64,000 nucleotides of DNA from Xanthostigma xanthostigma (taxonomy: Eukaryota > Arthropoda > Insecta > Raphidioptera > Raphidiidae): contig OY754467.1 of assembly GCA_963575645.1 (NCBI GenBank), forward strand, positions 36,887,108 to 36,951,107, given 5' to 3'. Of this stretch, positions 10,140 through 19,857 are shown piece after piece. Position 1 is the stretch's first letter; every line of letters begins with the position of its first letter. The notes beneath the pieces are model-generated. The model saw only the letters and a list, made by a program, of their open reading frames with translations, did not search any database and had not been told where the DNA came from. A program made the translations under genes and the position numbers.

Positions 10140-10796
10140 TAATTACTAATATATTAAGCTGAAGAGTTTGTTTGTTTGGTTGAACGCGTTAATCTCAGGA
10201 ACTACTGGTTCGAATTGAATTTTTTTTTCTGTTGGATAGTCCATTTATCGAGGAAGACTATAGTCTATATATAATATCATGCTAAAACCAATAGAAGCGG
10301 AGCATCAATGAAAAATGTTGCAAAATATAACTCAAAATTTGTTCGTCCGACAAAAACTTTTGAACGGTAACTCCGATCATCATGAAATTGGGACACAATA
10401 TTCATCTATGATAAAATTATTCGGGATACAAGGCTAAATATAAAATCAATTTTTATTCACTAGAATATCATTTAATCGTCAACGTTTCGGCAGAAATTCA
10501 TGTCTTCTTCAGGACCTTAAAAATGTCTAGTAAAAAGTCATAAAAATAAAATTCTAAACATAAAATACGGTCCTGAAGAAGAAACTTTGACGATTAAATG
10601 ATGTTCTAGTGAATAAAAATTGTTTTTATATTTAGCCTTGTATCCCGAATAATTTTATCATACCATAATATCAAGGTGTCTTATTTTATTTTGTTAATAT
10701 TCATCTAGGTAAACTAAGATGAACGTGAGTACTCATGTAATTGTACCCCCCCACTCGTTCTTTTGCATCCGGGTGAAACCGGGCGGGACTGCTAGT
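10140..10796 (+). mobile_element. Non-autonomous Helitron, copy with nested palindromic insertion
   Basis: This copy belongs to the same family as 510-849 and 2170-2766, but lies on the plus strand. The 5' end is mutated (TAATTACTAATATATT), and the 3' end is intact (CCGGGTGAAACCGGGCGG, then CTAGT ending at 10796). The body is interrupted at 10408-10695 by a palindromic element. Removing that element restores the order seen in the two sister copies, so the Helitron was here first. Confidence 0.85.
10408..10695 (+). mobile_element. Palindromic retroposon-like element, copy 2 (nested)
   Basis: Same family as 7282-7601, with the foldback arms starting TATGATAAAATTATTCGGG and the one-sided tail AAGGTGTCTTATTTTATTTTGTT shortened by a few bases. 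The host Helitron sequence AATATTCATCT is duplicated on both sides (10397-10407 and 10696-10706). Sister Helitrons contain this stretch once, which proves an 11-bp target duplication. The right arm is shorter than the left because part of it (around the ATTTCTGCC segment) has been lost. Confidence 0.8.
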
Positions 10797-11070
10797 GTAC
10801 TATATATAACAAGCATAGGAATAAAACCGCAATCGAACCATTAGGGCGCAAGGATATTATATTTCCGTCTTTTTTTTTGTCGTAATATCTGGTTGGTGTT
10901 GATTGGCTAACGTCATAAATAAAGACATAGAACTTTTGATAAAGAGACATATACTCCATGCTAATATATTGTCGGAATAACCAGGGAATTATTTCGAAAA
11001 AAGAGACTCCGATATATTTCCGATACGCTTTGTTGGCTTCGCTCACTGCACATTGAGTAAATAGACAATG
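10797..11070 (-). repeat. Fragment of the element family at 15043-15871
   Basis: CGCAATCGAACCATTAGGG (about 10829), a T-rich tract, and GATATATTTCCGATACGCT (about 11010) have clear counterparts at 15398 and 15652 in the same order. On the minus strand both copies can be read as a short peptide with AYRKYI, which only shows shared ancestry. No terminal repeats of the parent element remain here. The longer open frame at 10792-11154 is therefore repeat-derived. Confidence 0.6.
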
Positions 11071-11271
11071 CGTGGATATAGTAATTATTAAATAGGTACA
11101 TGATAATAACAGAACAAAAATTCTACGAGATTTCAGATAGCTTCCATATTTCAAGTTCGATATTCACATTTTTGAAAAAAAAATTAAAAAAATGTTTTCC
11201 TAATTTTTTGTTTCGTTTGTTTCAGGTGAGTGTGAAATCCTGATGATGCCGTTTTGTGAGTACCTGCATAG
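11071..11271. other. no gene recognised
   Basis: Short AT-rich spacer. Confidence 0.4.
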
Positions 11272-11323
11272 CAAAATAGTTGGCAAAACCAAAAGTGCAC
11301 ATCCCGCAAGTTTTCCACTGTAT
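11272..11323 (+). repeat. Outer inverted repeat, left
   Basis: A stretch with GTTGGCAAAACCAAAAG and GCACATCCCGCAAGTTTTCC is matched in inverted orientation at 13050-13101. It marks the outer limit of one of the nested foldback structures of this cluster. Confidence 0.75.
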
Positions 11324-11455
11324 GATAAAAAAAAAAATGACAATTAAAAAATATTTTTAATAAATTTAAAAAGATTTAAAAATTTAAAGAAATAAATAAT
11401 TAAAAATTGAAAAAATATTTTTTTTTAAGTTTGCAAAAATAAAAAAAATTAAGTA

Positions 11456-11700
11456 CTATACATAATATAATATATAATTAATATCAAGTGGAATAAAATA
11501 AAACAAAATAAAAAGAAAAAAAAAGAAAAAAATCAATGATATCGTAAGGAATCGAACCCAGGACCTTGCCCTTGGCGATCCGACGGCATAACCATTACGC
11601 CACGGCTGCCTAATACGTATAGTGGTGTTATCACGGTATACAAGTGTAGCACTTGTTTTATGGATTACACTATGTTTAGCCAGCAATTATTATATTGTTT
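11456..11700 (-). mobile_element. tRNA-like SINE module A
   Basis: Read on the minus strand: a leader with GCTACACTTGTATACC, then the tRNA-like head (11615-11545), then an A/T-rich tail that includes CCACTTGATATTAATTA. The leader and tail match those of module B (11712-12002), but the tRNA-like heads differ. Confidence 0.55.
11545..11615 (-). tRNA. tRNA-like sequence A (Arg-like arms, degenerate)
   Basis: The minus strand shows GTGGCGTAATGGTTATGCC, an A-box/D-arm like that of arginine tRNAs, and CTGGGTTCGATTCC, a good B-box. The T stem has two mismatches, and the acceptor ends (GGCAGCC at the 5' side, ACGATATC at the 3' side) do not pair. It is probably a SINE head or pseudo-tRNA. Confidence 0.5.
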
Positions 11701-11711
11701 TTAAACTATTA

Positions 11712-12002
11712 ATTAGCTGTCAAAAATAATAAAAAATAAAAAAAATATATGAGAAATATATTATATATAATATATAAATATTAAGTGGAATTAAGTGGAA
11801 TAAAATGGAATATAAAAAAAAAAAAATTCTTATGTCAGCGGGAATCGAACCCGGCACCTTGGGATTACATGACTTACGCTTTAACCGTTCGGCCACACCG
11901 ATGCCGTACAACGCCTTTGTTATTATGGTATAGAAGTGTAGCAGTTATTTTACGTATCATACTACATTAATTGAGTATATTTATTATGTTTTTTGTTTTT
12001 TT
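11712..12002 (-). mobile_element. tRNA-like module B, minus-strand copy
   Basis: This module is an almost exact inverted copy of 12455-12740. Minus-strand order: leader (TACGTAAAATAACTGC, TACACTTCTATACC), tRNA-like head at 11905-11836, then tail with CCACTTAATTCCACTTAA. Near-identity with the inverted copy implies recent duplication or gene conversion. Confidence 0.7.
11836..11905 (-). tRNA. tRNA-like sequence B (Leu/Ser-like arms, degenerate)
   Basis: On the minus strand GTGGCCGAACGGTTAAAGCG resembles the D arm of leucine and serine tRNAs, and GCCGGGTTCGATTCCCGC is a near-perfect T arm. The acceptor stem does not pair (GGCATCG against TGACATA), and no clean anticodon stem forms. It differs from the plus-strand copy at one anticodon-region base (CATG against CCTG). 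Confidence 0.55.
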
Positions 12003-12436
12003 ATTGCACATACCGCTAAACTAGCGGTATGTGCTTTATTATCGCTTTGTGCATCAGAGCTGACTTTCGTTCAGATAAGAAGTTATATCTAAGTTAATTT
12101 CACACGAAATCCATTCAAAATGAAACTTTTTGAAAAGAGGAGATTCTGATCTATAAAACAGAACCATTTTTAAATCAATTCGAGTTCATAAATACTATTA
12201 AAATTGTAATTGAAAATCACAAACAGCAGTTGTCGGTTGGTCTGTACGTATGTACGTACGTACGTACGTACGTACGTACGTATGTACGTACGTCACGACT
12301 CTACAGATCGCAATTTTGGTCGGATCCCCTTGGGTTATATTTTATTCACTTTGTTTACTATCAGACCAGAACCCTATTTAAATTCACTAAAATGTGTTCA
12401 GTAGTTTAATTTTTATAAACAGTTTTTTTTTTTATT
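12003..12436 (+). repeat. Foldback arm, left
   Basis: The arm is matched, essentially without change, by 13104-13560 in inverted orientation, so the two copies encode identical 64-residue reading frames on opposite strands. The outer end is itself a hairpin (GCACATACCGCTA AAC TAGCGGTATGTGC). The arm also holds a self-complementary (ACGT)n tract at 12243-12290. Confidence 0.9.
12243..12292. repeat. (ACGT)n microsatellite, left arm
   Basis: About twelve ACGT tetranucleotides with two ATGT interruptions. The tract is its own reverse complement, so it can fold locally as well as pair with the matching tract at 13261-13310. Confidence 0.95.
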
Positions 12437-12454
12437 ATTTTTGACAGCTAATTA

Positions 12455-12740
12455 AAATAAAAAAACAAAAAACATAATAAATATACTCAATTAATGTAGT
12501 ATGATACGTAAAATAACTGCTACACTTCTATACCATAATAACAAAGGCGTTGTACGGCATCGGTGTGGCCGAACGGTTAAAGCGTAAGTCCTGTAATCCC
12601 AAGGTGCCGGGTTCGATTCCCGCTGACATAAGAATTTTTTTTTTTTTTATATTCCATTTTATTCCACTTAATTCCACTTAATATTTATATATTATATATA
12701 ATATATTTCTCATATATTTTTTTTATTATTATTTTTTTTT
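12455..12740 (+). mobile_element. tRNA-like module B, plus-strand copy
   Basis: Inverted copy of 11712-12002. The module is bounded by AATTAGCTGTCAAAAATAAT-type sequence, which occurs three times in the cluster (about 11709 and 13102 forward, 12432-12453 inverted). Confidence 0.7.
12558..12640 (+). tRNA. tRNA-like sequence B, plus-strand copy
   Basis: Same D-arm-like GTGGCCGAACGGTTAA and T arm CGGGTTCGATTCCCG as at 11836-11905. The acceptor stem does not pair. A run of T (polymerase III terminator type) follows directly at about 12635. It could still act as a polymerase III promoter, but not as an amino-acid acceptor. Confidence 0.55.
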
Positions 12741-13049
12741 TTTCATTTTATTTTTTTCATTTTAATTTTTTAATTGTTTTTTTTAATCTATTGCACATAC
12801 CGCTAGTGTAGCGGTGGGATATTCTTGAAAAATAGTGTTTTGGGATATTGTGTCTATAAAATGCGTTCTTCGATAAACTAGAAAGTCAATAAACTAGGAC
12901 AAGAAACTCAAAAAATCGGGATTTTTGAGAGCAAAACCCGTGCATAATTGCTAAAAAAAATTTCTTATTTTACTAATGTTTCTCGTATATTTTTATTTTT
13001 TTTTATTTGTTTTAATCTATTTTCTCAATTTTTTTCATTATAATATAAT
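12741..13049. other. Spacer of the foldback cluster
   Basis: AT-rich. It contains a partial third copy of the hairpin (GCACATACCGCTAGTGTAGCGG, about 12784-12805) and no gene. Confidence 0.5.
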
Positions 13050-13101
13050 GTACAGTGGAAAACTTGCGGGATGTGCACTTTTGGTTTTGCCAACTATTTT
13101 A
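13050..13101 (-). repeat. Outer inverted repeat, right
   Basis: Inverted match of 11272-11323 (TACAGTGGAAAACTTGCGG, then GCACTTTTGGTTTTGCC). Confidence 0.75.
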
Positions 13102-13103
13102 AT

Positions 13104-13560
13104 TAGCTGTCAAAAATAATAAAAAAAAAACTGTTTATAAAAATTAAACTACTGAACACATTTTAGTGAATTTAAATAGGGTTCTGGTCTGATAGTAAAC
13201 AAAGTGAATAAAATATAACCCAAGGGGATCCGACCAAAATTGCGATCTGTAGAGTCGTGACGTACGTACATACGTACGTACGTACGTACGTACGTACGTA
13301 CATACGTACAGACCAACCGACAACTGCTGTTTGTGATTTTCAATTACAATTTTAATAGTATTTATGAACTCGAATTGATTTAAAAATGGTTCTGTTTTAT
13401 AGATCAGAATCTCCTCTTTTCAAAAAGTTTCATTTTGAATGGATTTCGTGTGAAATTAACTTAGATATAACTTCTTATCTGAACGAAAGTCAGCTCTGAT
13501 GCACAAAGCGATAATAAAGCACATACCGCTAGTTTAGCGGTATGTGCAATAGTTAAAACT
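13104..13560 (-). repeat. Foldback arm, right
   Basis: Inverted, near-identical copy of 12003-12436, including the (ACGT)n tract at 13261-13310 and the terminal hairpin (GCACATACCGCTA GTT TAGCGGTATGTGC) near 13519-13547. Arm lengths differ only by small indels in the A/T run. Confidence 0.9.
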
Positions 13561-15042
13561 GAAAAGTGAAAACCAAATGCTTTGATAAACTTCTACACAA
13601 TTTTTAATGAATAAAAATGTTGTACTTTTAGTTTTGTAAATATCGAATACGAATAATTAGCAAATAAATATATTACTCAATTTGAAATTAAAATAATATA
13701 AAAAACACGTAAAATTGAATATATATTTTACAGTAATTTTTTTCTTTTTGTGATAAAAATATGATAAAAACAACGTACGCCGTAGATTCACAAATAGGTC
13801 ATAATATATAGGTACGTCTAGCAGCAATGTATTTAGATTAGAATTTACTTATTTATATATACGTACATATTATTATGTATTAACTCACAACTGCGAATAA
13901 GTTCCTTACAAAGTTTCGAAACTGCCGTTTCCATTATTCGTGTGATATAAAATGTCTAGTTCTCAAGTTCTAATTTGATGGTTTCCAGATAAGAACTTGT
14001 ATTTTTTATTTATTATCAAAATAGCATATTAAAGTGTAAATATGTATTGGGACTAATACGTATGATTTTTTTTAAACGATCAATTGTGAGGTTTTATCTA
14101 TCTTGTGTGTACACCGTCTTGACAACTCCGTACCATATTTTACCACGTTTTTATTAACTCGCTTTCTTGTATGTCTGACATGGTGGAATTTCGTAATTGA
14201 TTTTAATCTTACTTCCTGATGAGATAGAGGCTTGGAATTTTTAACATAACTCAGAAATAGATGAAAATACAAGAACAATACTAAAAAGAAGAAAATAATA
14301 CAAGAAATTAAAAAAAATTATATACCACGTTTTTAAAACGAACTAAAAAATATAAAATAATTTCTTTACAGACAGATTTTTAACTTGTAGGATTTGAAAC
14401 GAAAAACGTGCGCATGCGGCAATTATATAAGTGTAGAGCACAGAACAGTAATTGTTCTGTGGTGTAGACTGTAGAGAGTAGCTATCAATGAAAAAGTCTA
14501 TTTATGAGATAAAACGAATAAAGCGTCCCACGTCGCCACGTCCATCGAGCTCTCGCTCCTTCGTAACAGTTCGTTCAATTTTGGCGCTTATTGTTAGAAA
14601 CCTTCGGCTTTAACCAAAACTTCGGCCCCAAATTCGCTTTATATTTAAAAAAAAAACTGTACCTACTTCTTTCAACTACTTTTTGGAAACCTGTCCGAAA
14701 ATAGTGGCCCGCCTCACCCCTCCCTACTACTGACCTAACAACATAAGTAGCTTGATTTCATTAATAAAATTGCGGGGACCAGTGATGAGATCTTGCCAAA
14801 GGCCCCAAAAAAAAACTTGTTACGGACCTGCTGTTGACAAAACCAAACGTTCATAACTATGATTAAGTTTAAAAAAAAAATCTAGACAAAATTGTATATC
14901 TGTCTGTCAAACACGCTATTTCTGTGATTGCACAAGTGCCGACGACTTGCAACATCATTTTTGTATTGTAAAATATACAATTAAGTGTAAAACAGCAGAG
15001 GAACACAATATTGCATAAATAAATAATACATGCAGTGGCTTA
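13561..15042. other. no gene recognised
   Basis: About 1.5 kb of AT-rich DNA. The 68-codon minus-strand frame at 14072-14278 has no recognisable domain. A denser G/C patch at 14515-14600 is not an obvious exon. Confidence 0.4.
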
Positions 15043-15871
15043 GGGCCGCTGCACACGAGGCTAGAAACTTTGCTGGGATTTCTGCTGGCCGGCAGGCTGG
15101 ATACGAGGCTGGAAATGACGTCACAGTGGACTCGCCTGCTAGCTCACAAGATATATTTTAAAATTAGAACAGGGGCTATTTTTCTTGCTAGGTCGTCTGA
15201 TAGTATGAGCCAGAGTACCAATCAGGAAGCAGTATCTTGTCACGTGGGCGACATGAACAAACGCCTACAAACAAACACTGTGCCATACCAGAGATGCCAT
15301 AGTGTGTGTTCTGTGTTTAAAGACAATAAATGTCCACTTTCGTTACCGTTCTACATATTATACTTTTATTCTATACTGAGCATAGGGATAAAATCGCAAT
15401 CGAACCATTAGGGTATATACTTCTGTCTTTTTTTACGCCGTAAGCACTGGCGTATCCAGGAAGGCAAAACCTGGCTTAAGAAATTTTTAATTTGCCCCCT
15501 CCTGAGCAAAAAGTTGTCTACGCCCATGTTCACGTCATAGAAAAAAACAAAGTTTTTGAAACAGAGATACTTTATTCTGATTGAATGCAAGTACATCAAC
15601 CAATCTTATCATCGGAGAAATCAGGGAATTACATCGAAGAAAGAGACAGAGATATATTTTCGATACGCTCTGTTGCTTTCACTCACCGCACAATGATTCA
15701 TATGTCGTTCTATCACTGCGCGCGCACCGAGTCCACCTACAAAGCAAGCTTGTAAAGACGTCTCGTGTGAAATGAGCACATAATAGCAATCAAGAAAACC
15801 AGCGCTAGACAACTAGTAGTGAAATCTAGCAAGGGACCTAGTGGCAAATCTAGCCTCGTGTGCAGCGGACT
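15043..15871. mobile_element. PIF/Harbinger-type non-autonomous element, GCTGCACACGAGGCTAG family, copy 1
   Basis: The ends GGGCCGCTGCACACGAGG (15043) and CCTCGTGTGCAGCGGACT (ending 15871) are inverted repeats flanked by TTA on both sides (15040-15042, 15872-15874). A 3-bp TWA duplication with GGCC-type ends fits PIF/Harbinger. Inside, 15130-15420 is related, inverted, to 16490-16727. A hAT-like end (GCACTGGCGTATCCAGG, about 15445) may mark an internal insertion. No intact transposase. Confidence 0.75.
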
Positions 15872-16340
15872 TTACTGTCTGTAGTCCATAGATTATTCTT
15901 ATTAAATTATTTGCACTGACTACTGAAGATTGCCATTGCTAGAGGACTAGACAGACAATAGGTTTGTTCCTATACAGAAATTCACCGTCCGTGGACGCCA
16001 GCAGTGTGAGCAGTTAATTTTTTATTGTTCCAGTAGCCGTATCGTCCAAAACTAATATGGTTCAAGCTTCCACCGTGCAAAAGTCTACTGGACAACTCTA
16101 CTGGAAACTTATTATTGATTTTAACAGCAGTATATAAATCCATTTTCTTTTTATCATATTATACACCGTTGTCTATATCTTACCCAAAAAAATGTAGGTA
16201 ATAAATTAAATTTGCGATAAAATAGTGAAATAAAAAAAAAGTTTCATCAAAAGTCGTCAAATAGTTAAATCCGTTAAATTCATTATTACATACATAGATT
16301 TTATGCGCGATTCCACTCCCCTTCCGCACCGACGCATTTT
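15872..16340. other. no gene recognised
   Basis: AT-rich spacer between two elements of the same family. Confidence 0.4.
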
Positions 16341-16344
16341 CACT

Positions 16345-16777
16345 GGGCCGCTGCACACGAGGCTAGTTTTTCCGCTACATTCTTTGCTAGATTTAACTGC
16401 TAGTTTTCAAGCGTTGGTTTTTGTAATGGTTCTTATGGGTTGGCTTCACACGATGCGTATATTGAAGTTGGTTTTGACGCGCGCGCAGTGATAGAATGCT
16501 AACAAAAGTGGACGTTTATTGTCTCTGAACAGAACACACACTATGGAACAGTGTTTGTTTGTGGTCGTTTGTCCATGTATCCCACGTGACAAGATACTGT
16601 TTCCTGATTGCTCAAAACAATCGGAGGAACAAACAAGAAAAATAGTCCCGGTTCTAATGTTGAAATCCATCTTGTGAACTCGCAGGCGAGTCCGCAGTGA
16701 CGTTATTTCCATCTGGAGCAAGCCCAAGTTCCAGAAGTGTTTCTAGCAAAAAAACTAGCGAGGTGTACAGCACTCTA
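16345..16777. mobile_element. PIF/Harbinger-type element, GCTGCACACGAGGCTAG family, copy 2
   Basis: The left end GGGCCGCTGCACACGAGG (about 16345) is intact. The right end is decayed (CTAGCGAGGTGTACAGCACT, ending about 16775). The interior lies in the opposite orientation to copy 1: minus-strand translation of 16446-16727 gives a peptide resembling the plus-strand one at 15070-15411. The relationship shows that the interiors are homologous, not that a protein is made. Confidence 0.6.
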
Positions 16778-17446
16778 AAATGCAGCCCGTAAGAACAAAC
16801 CTATAAGATAGTACAGGTTGTTACCAAAGCTGCAACGCGAGATGGCGCCGCTTCATTACAATATTGTAAACGAGCTCTTTAAGTTTTCAATTTGAATAAC
16901 GCATATATACCCACTGAATTTCAATTTGCATCGATTTAAATGTAATATATACTGCAAATAAATAATGTTTTATACGCGATGTCACAAAAAATCAAGAAAA
17001 CTGAAAAGTAAGTTTGAAGCACGAAGAATTGTAAAATGGACCCGATCGGGTCGTTTAAGGATGGTATTTAGGGAATGAAAACTGTTTTTAGGTCCAAAAA
17101 TACCGAAATAATTACCAGAATTGTTTCAAATTTGAAATGTAACTCTTTAGTATATATTAAAATGTGTTGCTATAATTTAAACAAAATCAACCCCACAGGA
17201 CCGGACTTACGAATTTTTAGAAAACAAGTTTGCGGATATGAAATAATGCATTTTCTGGCTGAAGAGTGTATTTAATTTGGTGCAGATGTTGGATTGACAA
17301 TAATATTGCAATTATGAAAAAAAATATATTATTTTAATAAGGGGTGTGTTAAGGTGTTAATTTTTTTTTGTCGAAATAATAAAGGCACACTGTCTGTAAC
17401 AGCAAATACACTATACATGAGAATTTTTAATTAGATTCTTTTTTTT
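16778..17446. other. no gene recognised
   Basis: Contains GAGATGGCGCCGC (about 16840) and AT-rich sequence. The short frame at 17075-17275 has no domain. Confidence 0.4.
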
Positions 17447-18398
17447 TAACAGCGTGTAGAAATCAAATAGACGAACAAATATTTCAAGTAACTTTTTTAT
17501 CAAAACTCAAAAATTCAAGAGTAACGGACCTTCAAAGTTTTTTTAAATTTTATCAAAATTTGAGGTCGGCTCTGACGTTATGTTATGTCAATATGGGAAT
17601 ATATTATGTCATTATCAAGTATTCACAGAAATTGTTCGAAGTTGTCCCCGTTTTGTTGGACACAAAGATGCGTGCGTCATAGCCATGCTTGTAGTAGCGA
17701 TAAAGGGTCTTCCGTGAATTATTCGGGATGCATTTCCGATTCGTGCTATCATTTCTTCGCGTGTGTTAATTAAATAAATAAAATTTAATCAAACTGTGAA
17801 CGGCTGTTTCTCTTTTATTTTATGAGTTTTTAACCGACTTCAACAAAAAGGAGGAGGTTCTATGTTCGTCTGTATATATATATATTTTTTTATATGTATG
17901 TTCACCGATTTCTCCGTCAATTATGGACCGATTTTCAAATATTTTTTTTATTCGAAAGAGTGCACTTCCGAGGTGGTCCCATCGGAACCAAGTCAGGATC
18001 TGATGGTGGATCCCGGAGAAATCGAGGGAAACTCTTAAATTTCAAAGGCATGCAAAATGTTTTTTTTATGTATGTTCACCGATTTTTAGTGTTAGATTAA
18101 CACTAAAAAGAGAAAAATAAAATATTTTTAACAAAAAAATTGAACCGACTTCAAAAATGGCACCAAAAAGTAAAAAAATAATTGCGTATTGAAATGTTTT
18201 GGAGTCGGTGTCAAGTTGTCAACCAAAATGAAATCTATTCCGAGAACTACACCGACTCCAAAACATTTCAATACGCAATTATTTTTTACTTTTTAGTGCC
18301 TTTTTTGAAGTCGGTTCAATTTTTTTGTTAAAAATATTTTTAATAAAAAAAGTTACTTAAAACATTTGTTCGTCTATTTGATTTCTACACGCTATTAA
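17447..18398. mobile_element. TIR element, family CAGMGTGTAGAAATC, copy 2, with nested insertion
   Basis: The same inverted ends as 3662-4138 (TTAACAGCGTGTAGAAATC and GATTTCTACACGCTATTAA) and the same interior. The interior includes TCGGGATGCATTTCCGA, then CGTGCTATCATTTCTTCGCG. About 515 bp (17831-18347) not present in copy 1 interrupt it close to the right end. Confidence 0.75.
17831..18347. mobile_element. Nested element with CCGACTTCAA motif and a foldback half
   Basis: The insert begins TAACCGACTTCAACAAAAAGG. Its right half (18120-18345) is a foldback with arms of about 92 bp that include AATTGAACCGACTTC and GTATTGAAATGTTTTGGAG, mirrored around a 30-base centre. The CCGACTTC phrase is common in insect repeats. 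It is younger than its host because copy 1 of the host lacks it. Confidence 0.65.
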
Positions 18399-18944
18399 AA
18401 AGAAGAATAAACTTACAAATCATTTTGTATTGTCGACAGGGTTTGGCACTGCGACCCGAGTTTTTATTGTAATAATATCAGAAAATTGTGGAAGTTTTTA
18501 AAAGAATGATTACTACTAATGAAGGGTGTGGTTCTAGTCAACAATATGAAAGGCACAAACAAGGATGTATTTCCCGACCAAATTAATCAGAAACAGGTTG
18601 TGATACCTGTTCGATATTTGCATTTATCTGCGTGCAGAATGAGTCATTTGTAAATGGCCGGAGGCGGTGTTAAATGTCGGAGGCTCTACTCTTCTCACAC
18701 TGTCGGCCTTATTTCTGTTTCACTGTCGTTATAAACTCATTAGTAGCTATATTCCTCTTTTCGAAACTTGAAATCCGATACAGTTTAGGGCGACTGTTTA
18801 ATATGATCATTCCGCGTAAGTCCTTATTACGAAAGTTTGATTGAGTGCGTGTGCATACAAAATGCATTAAAAACATTTCCAGAAATCTCTAATTTTTAAG
18901 AAAAATCTTATTCTATCCATGTTGATAATGCTTTCAAAATAAAC
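18399..18944. other. no gene recognised
   Basis: Spacer without a supported feature. Confidence 0.4.
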
Positions 18945-18946
18945 TA

Positions 18947-19445
18947 CAGTGTAAACTCCATTTAACGTCACTCGATATAACGACATAGTCCTTAAAAAAT
19001 TCCTAACTTTAGTTGGTTTACCTTGTTGCTCATGATACACTCTAAATAACGACAACAATACGTCATCATTATGCAATACACAGTAATTGTTTGTTATTTT
19101 GTTGCTTTGTTGTTCGGAATAATGCGTACCGAAGATTATACGAAATTCGTTCTTTTGTTTGTTGTGATTTTAGCTTAGCTGCTTATCAATAAGTTATCAT
19201 ATTCTTAGTTGCCCATAACTTGCAAACTGTGAACATGGCGTGTAAAAGAAAATCTTTGTGTGTTGACGAAAAAGTTTTATTAATACGCGCAATAGAGGCG
19301 GGAGAAAAGATAAGTGATGTTGGAAGACGCTTTGTATTATAGTAAAAAAATATTAATGATTATTCTTCTCTCCGTTTAACGACAACTCTCAATAACGCCA
19401 CAAAGTGCACAGTGTCTTGAGTGTCGCTATATAGAGTTTACAGTG
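18947..19445 (+). mobile_element. Tigger/pogo-type element, copy 1, with transposase start
   Basis: The ends CAGTGTAAACTCC (18947) and AGAGTTTACAGTG (ending 19445) are flanked by TA (18945-18946, 19446-19447). The subterminal phrases GTTTAACGACAACTCTCAATAACG and CGATATAACGAC recur in the copies at 44012 and 48286. The interior keeps the first 35 codons of a CENP-B/pogo-like transposase. TA duplication and that fragment place it in the Tigger/pogo branch of Tc1/mariner. Confidence 0.8.
19235..19342 (+). pseudogene. Tigger/pogo transposase N-terminal remnant
   Basis: A 35-codon frame from ATG to TAG includes KRKSLCVDEKVLLIRAIEAG and then EKISDVGRRF. This is the pattern of the N-terminal helix-turn-helix (CENP-B N / Psq-like) that binds the element ends in pogo-type transposases. 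The rest of the protein, including the DDE domain, is deleted. Identified from motif memory; a profile search would settle it. Confidence 0.65.
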
Positions 19446-19499
19446 TATATAAAAATATCATTGTGTTCCTACATGACAGAACCAGATTATTATACATAT

Positions 19500-19857
19500 C
19501 AGGGGTGGCCAACTTCATTATATATATGATCGACTATTTTTCTTATAAATGTTTCGCAATGTACCTACTAAAATCTTGACATATTTTGACACATTCAAAC
19601 ATATTATGTCTTATGTATTAATAAGTGACAATCGGGTAGAGGGGCCTATATTAAACAAACATGGTATTTTATTAATGGCATTTATTAATCGGAAAGTAGA
19701 CACCAGAAAAAATACAAATTAAATTTAGTTTTAAAATTTGCCTAGAACAATTTTTTAATCACTAATTGAATTTTAAAATGAGCTTAGTATGAATTCGTTT
19801 CTTGTCGTGTATGATCGACCAAAAATCGCTTCGCGATCGACCTGTTGGCCATTCCTG
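19500..19857. mobile_element. hAT-type non-autonomous element (CAGGGGTGGCCAAC ends)
   Basis: CAGGGGTGGCCAAC at 19500 is matched by GTTGGCCATTCCTG ending at 19857, with one mismatch. Both flanks read ATACATAT, the right one with two extra bases (AT) before it. The TIR pattern is that of hAT elements. The interior repeats the phrase GATCGAC near both ends. Confidence 0.7.

Noticed and set aside
10792-11154. 120-codon minus-strand open frame as a membrane protein gene
   Set aside because: It begins in a fragment of the element family found at 15043-15871 and ends beside a Helitron terminus. No splice or codon support.
12210-12404. Identical 64-codon frames at 12210-12404 and 13149-13343
   Set aside because: They lie in the two arms of an inverted repeat and cover an (ACGT)n tract, which gives the YVRTYVRTYVR run.
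11836-12640. Working tRNA genes
   Set aside because: T arms and D arms are recognisable, but the acceptor stems do not pair and the anticodon stems are poor.
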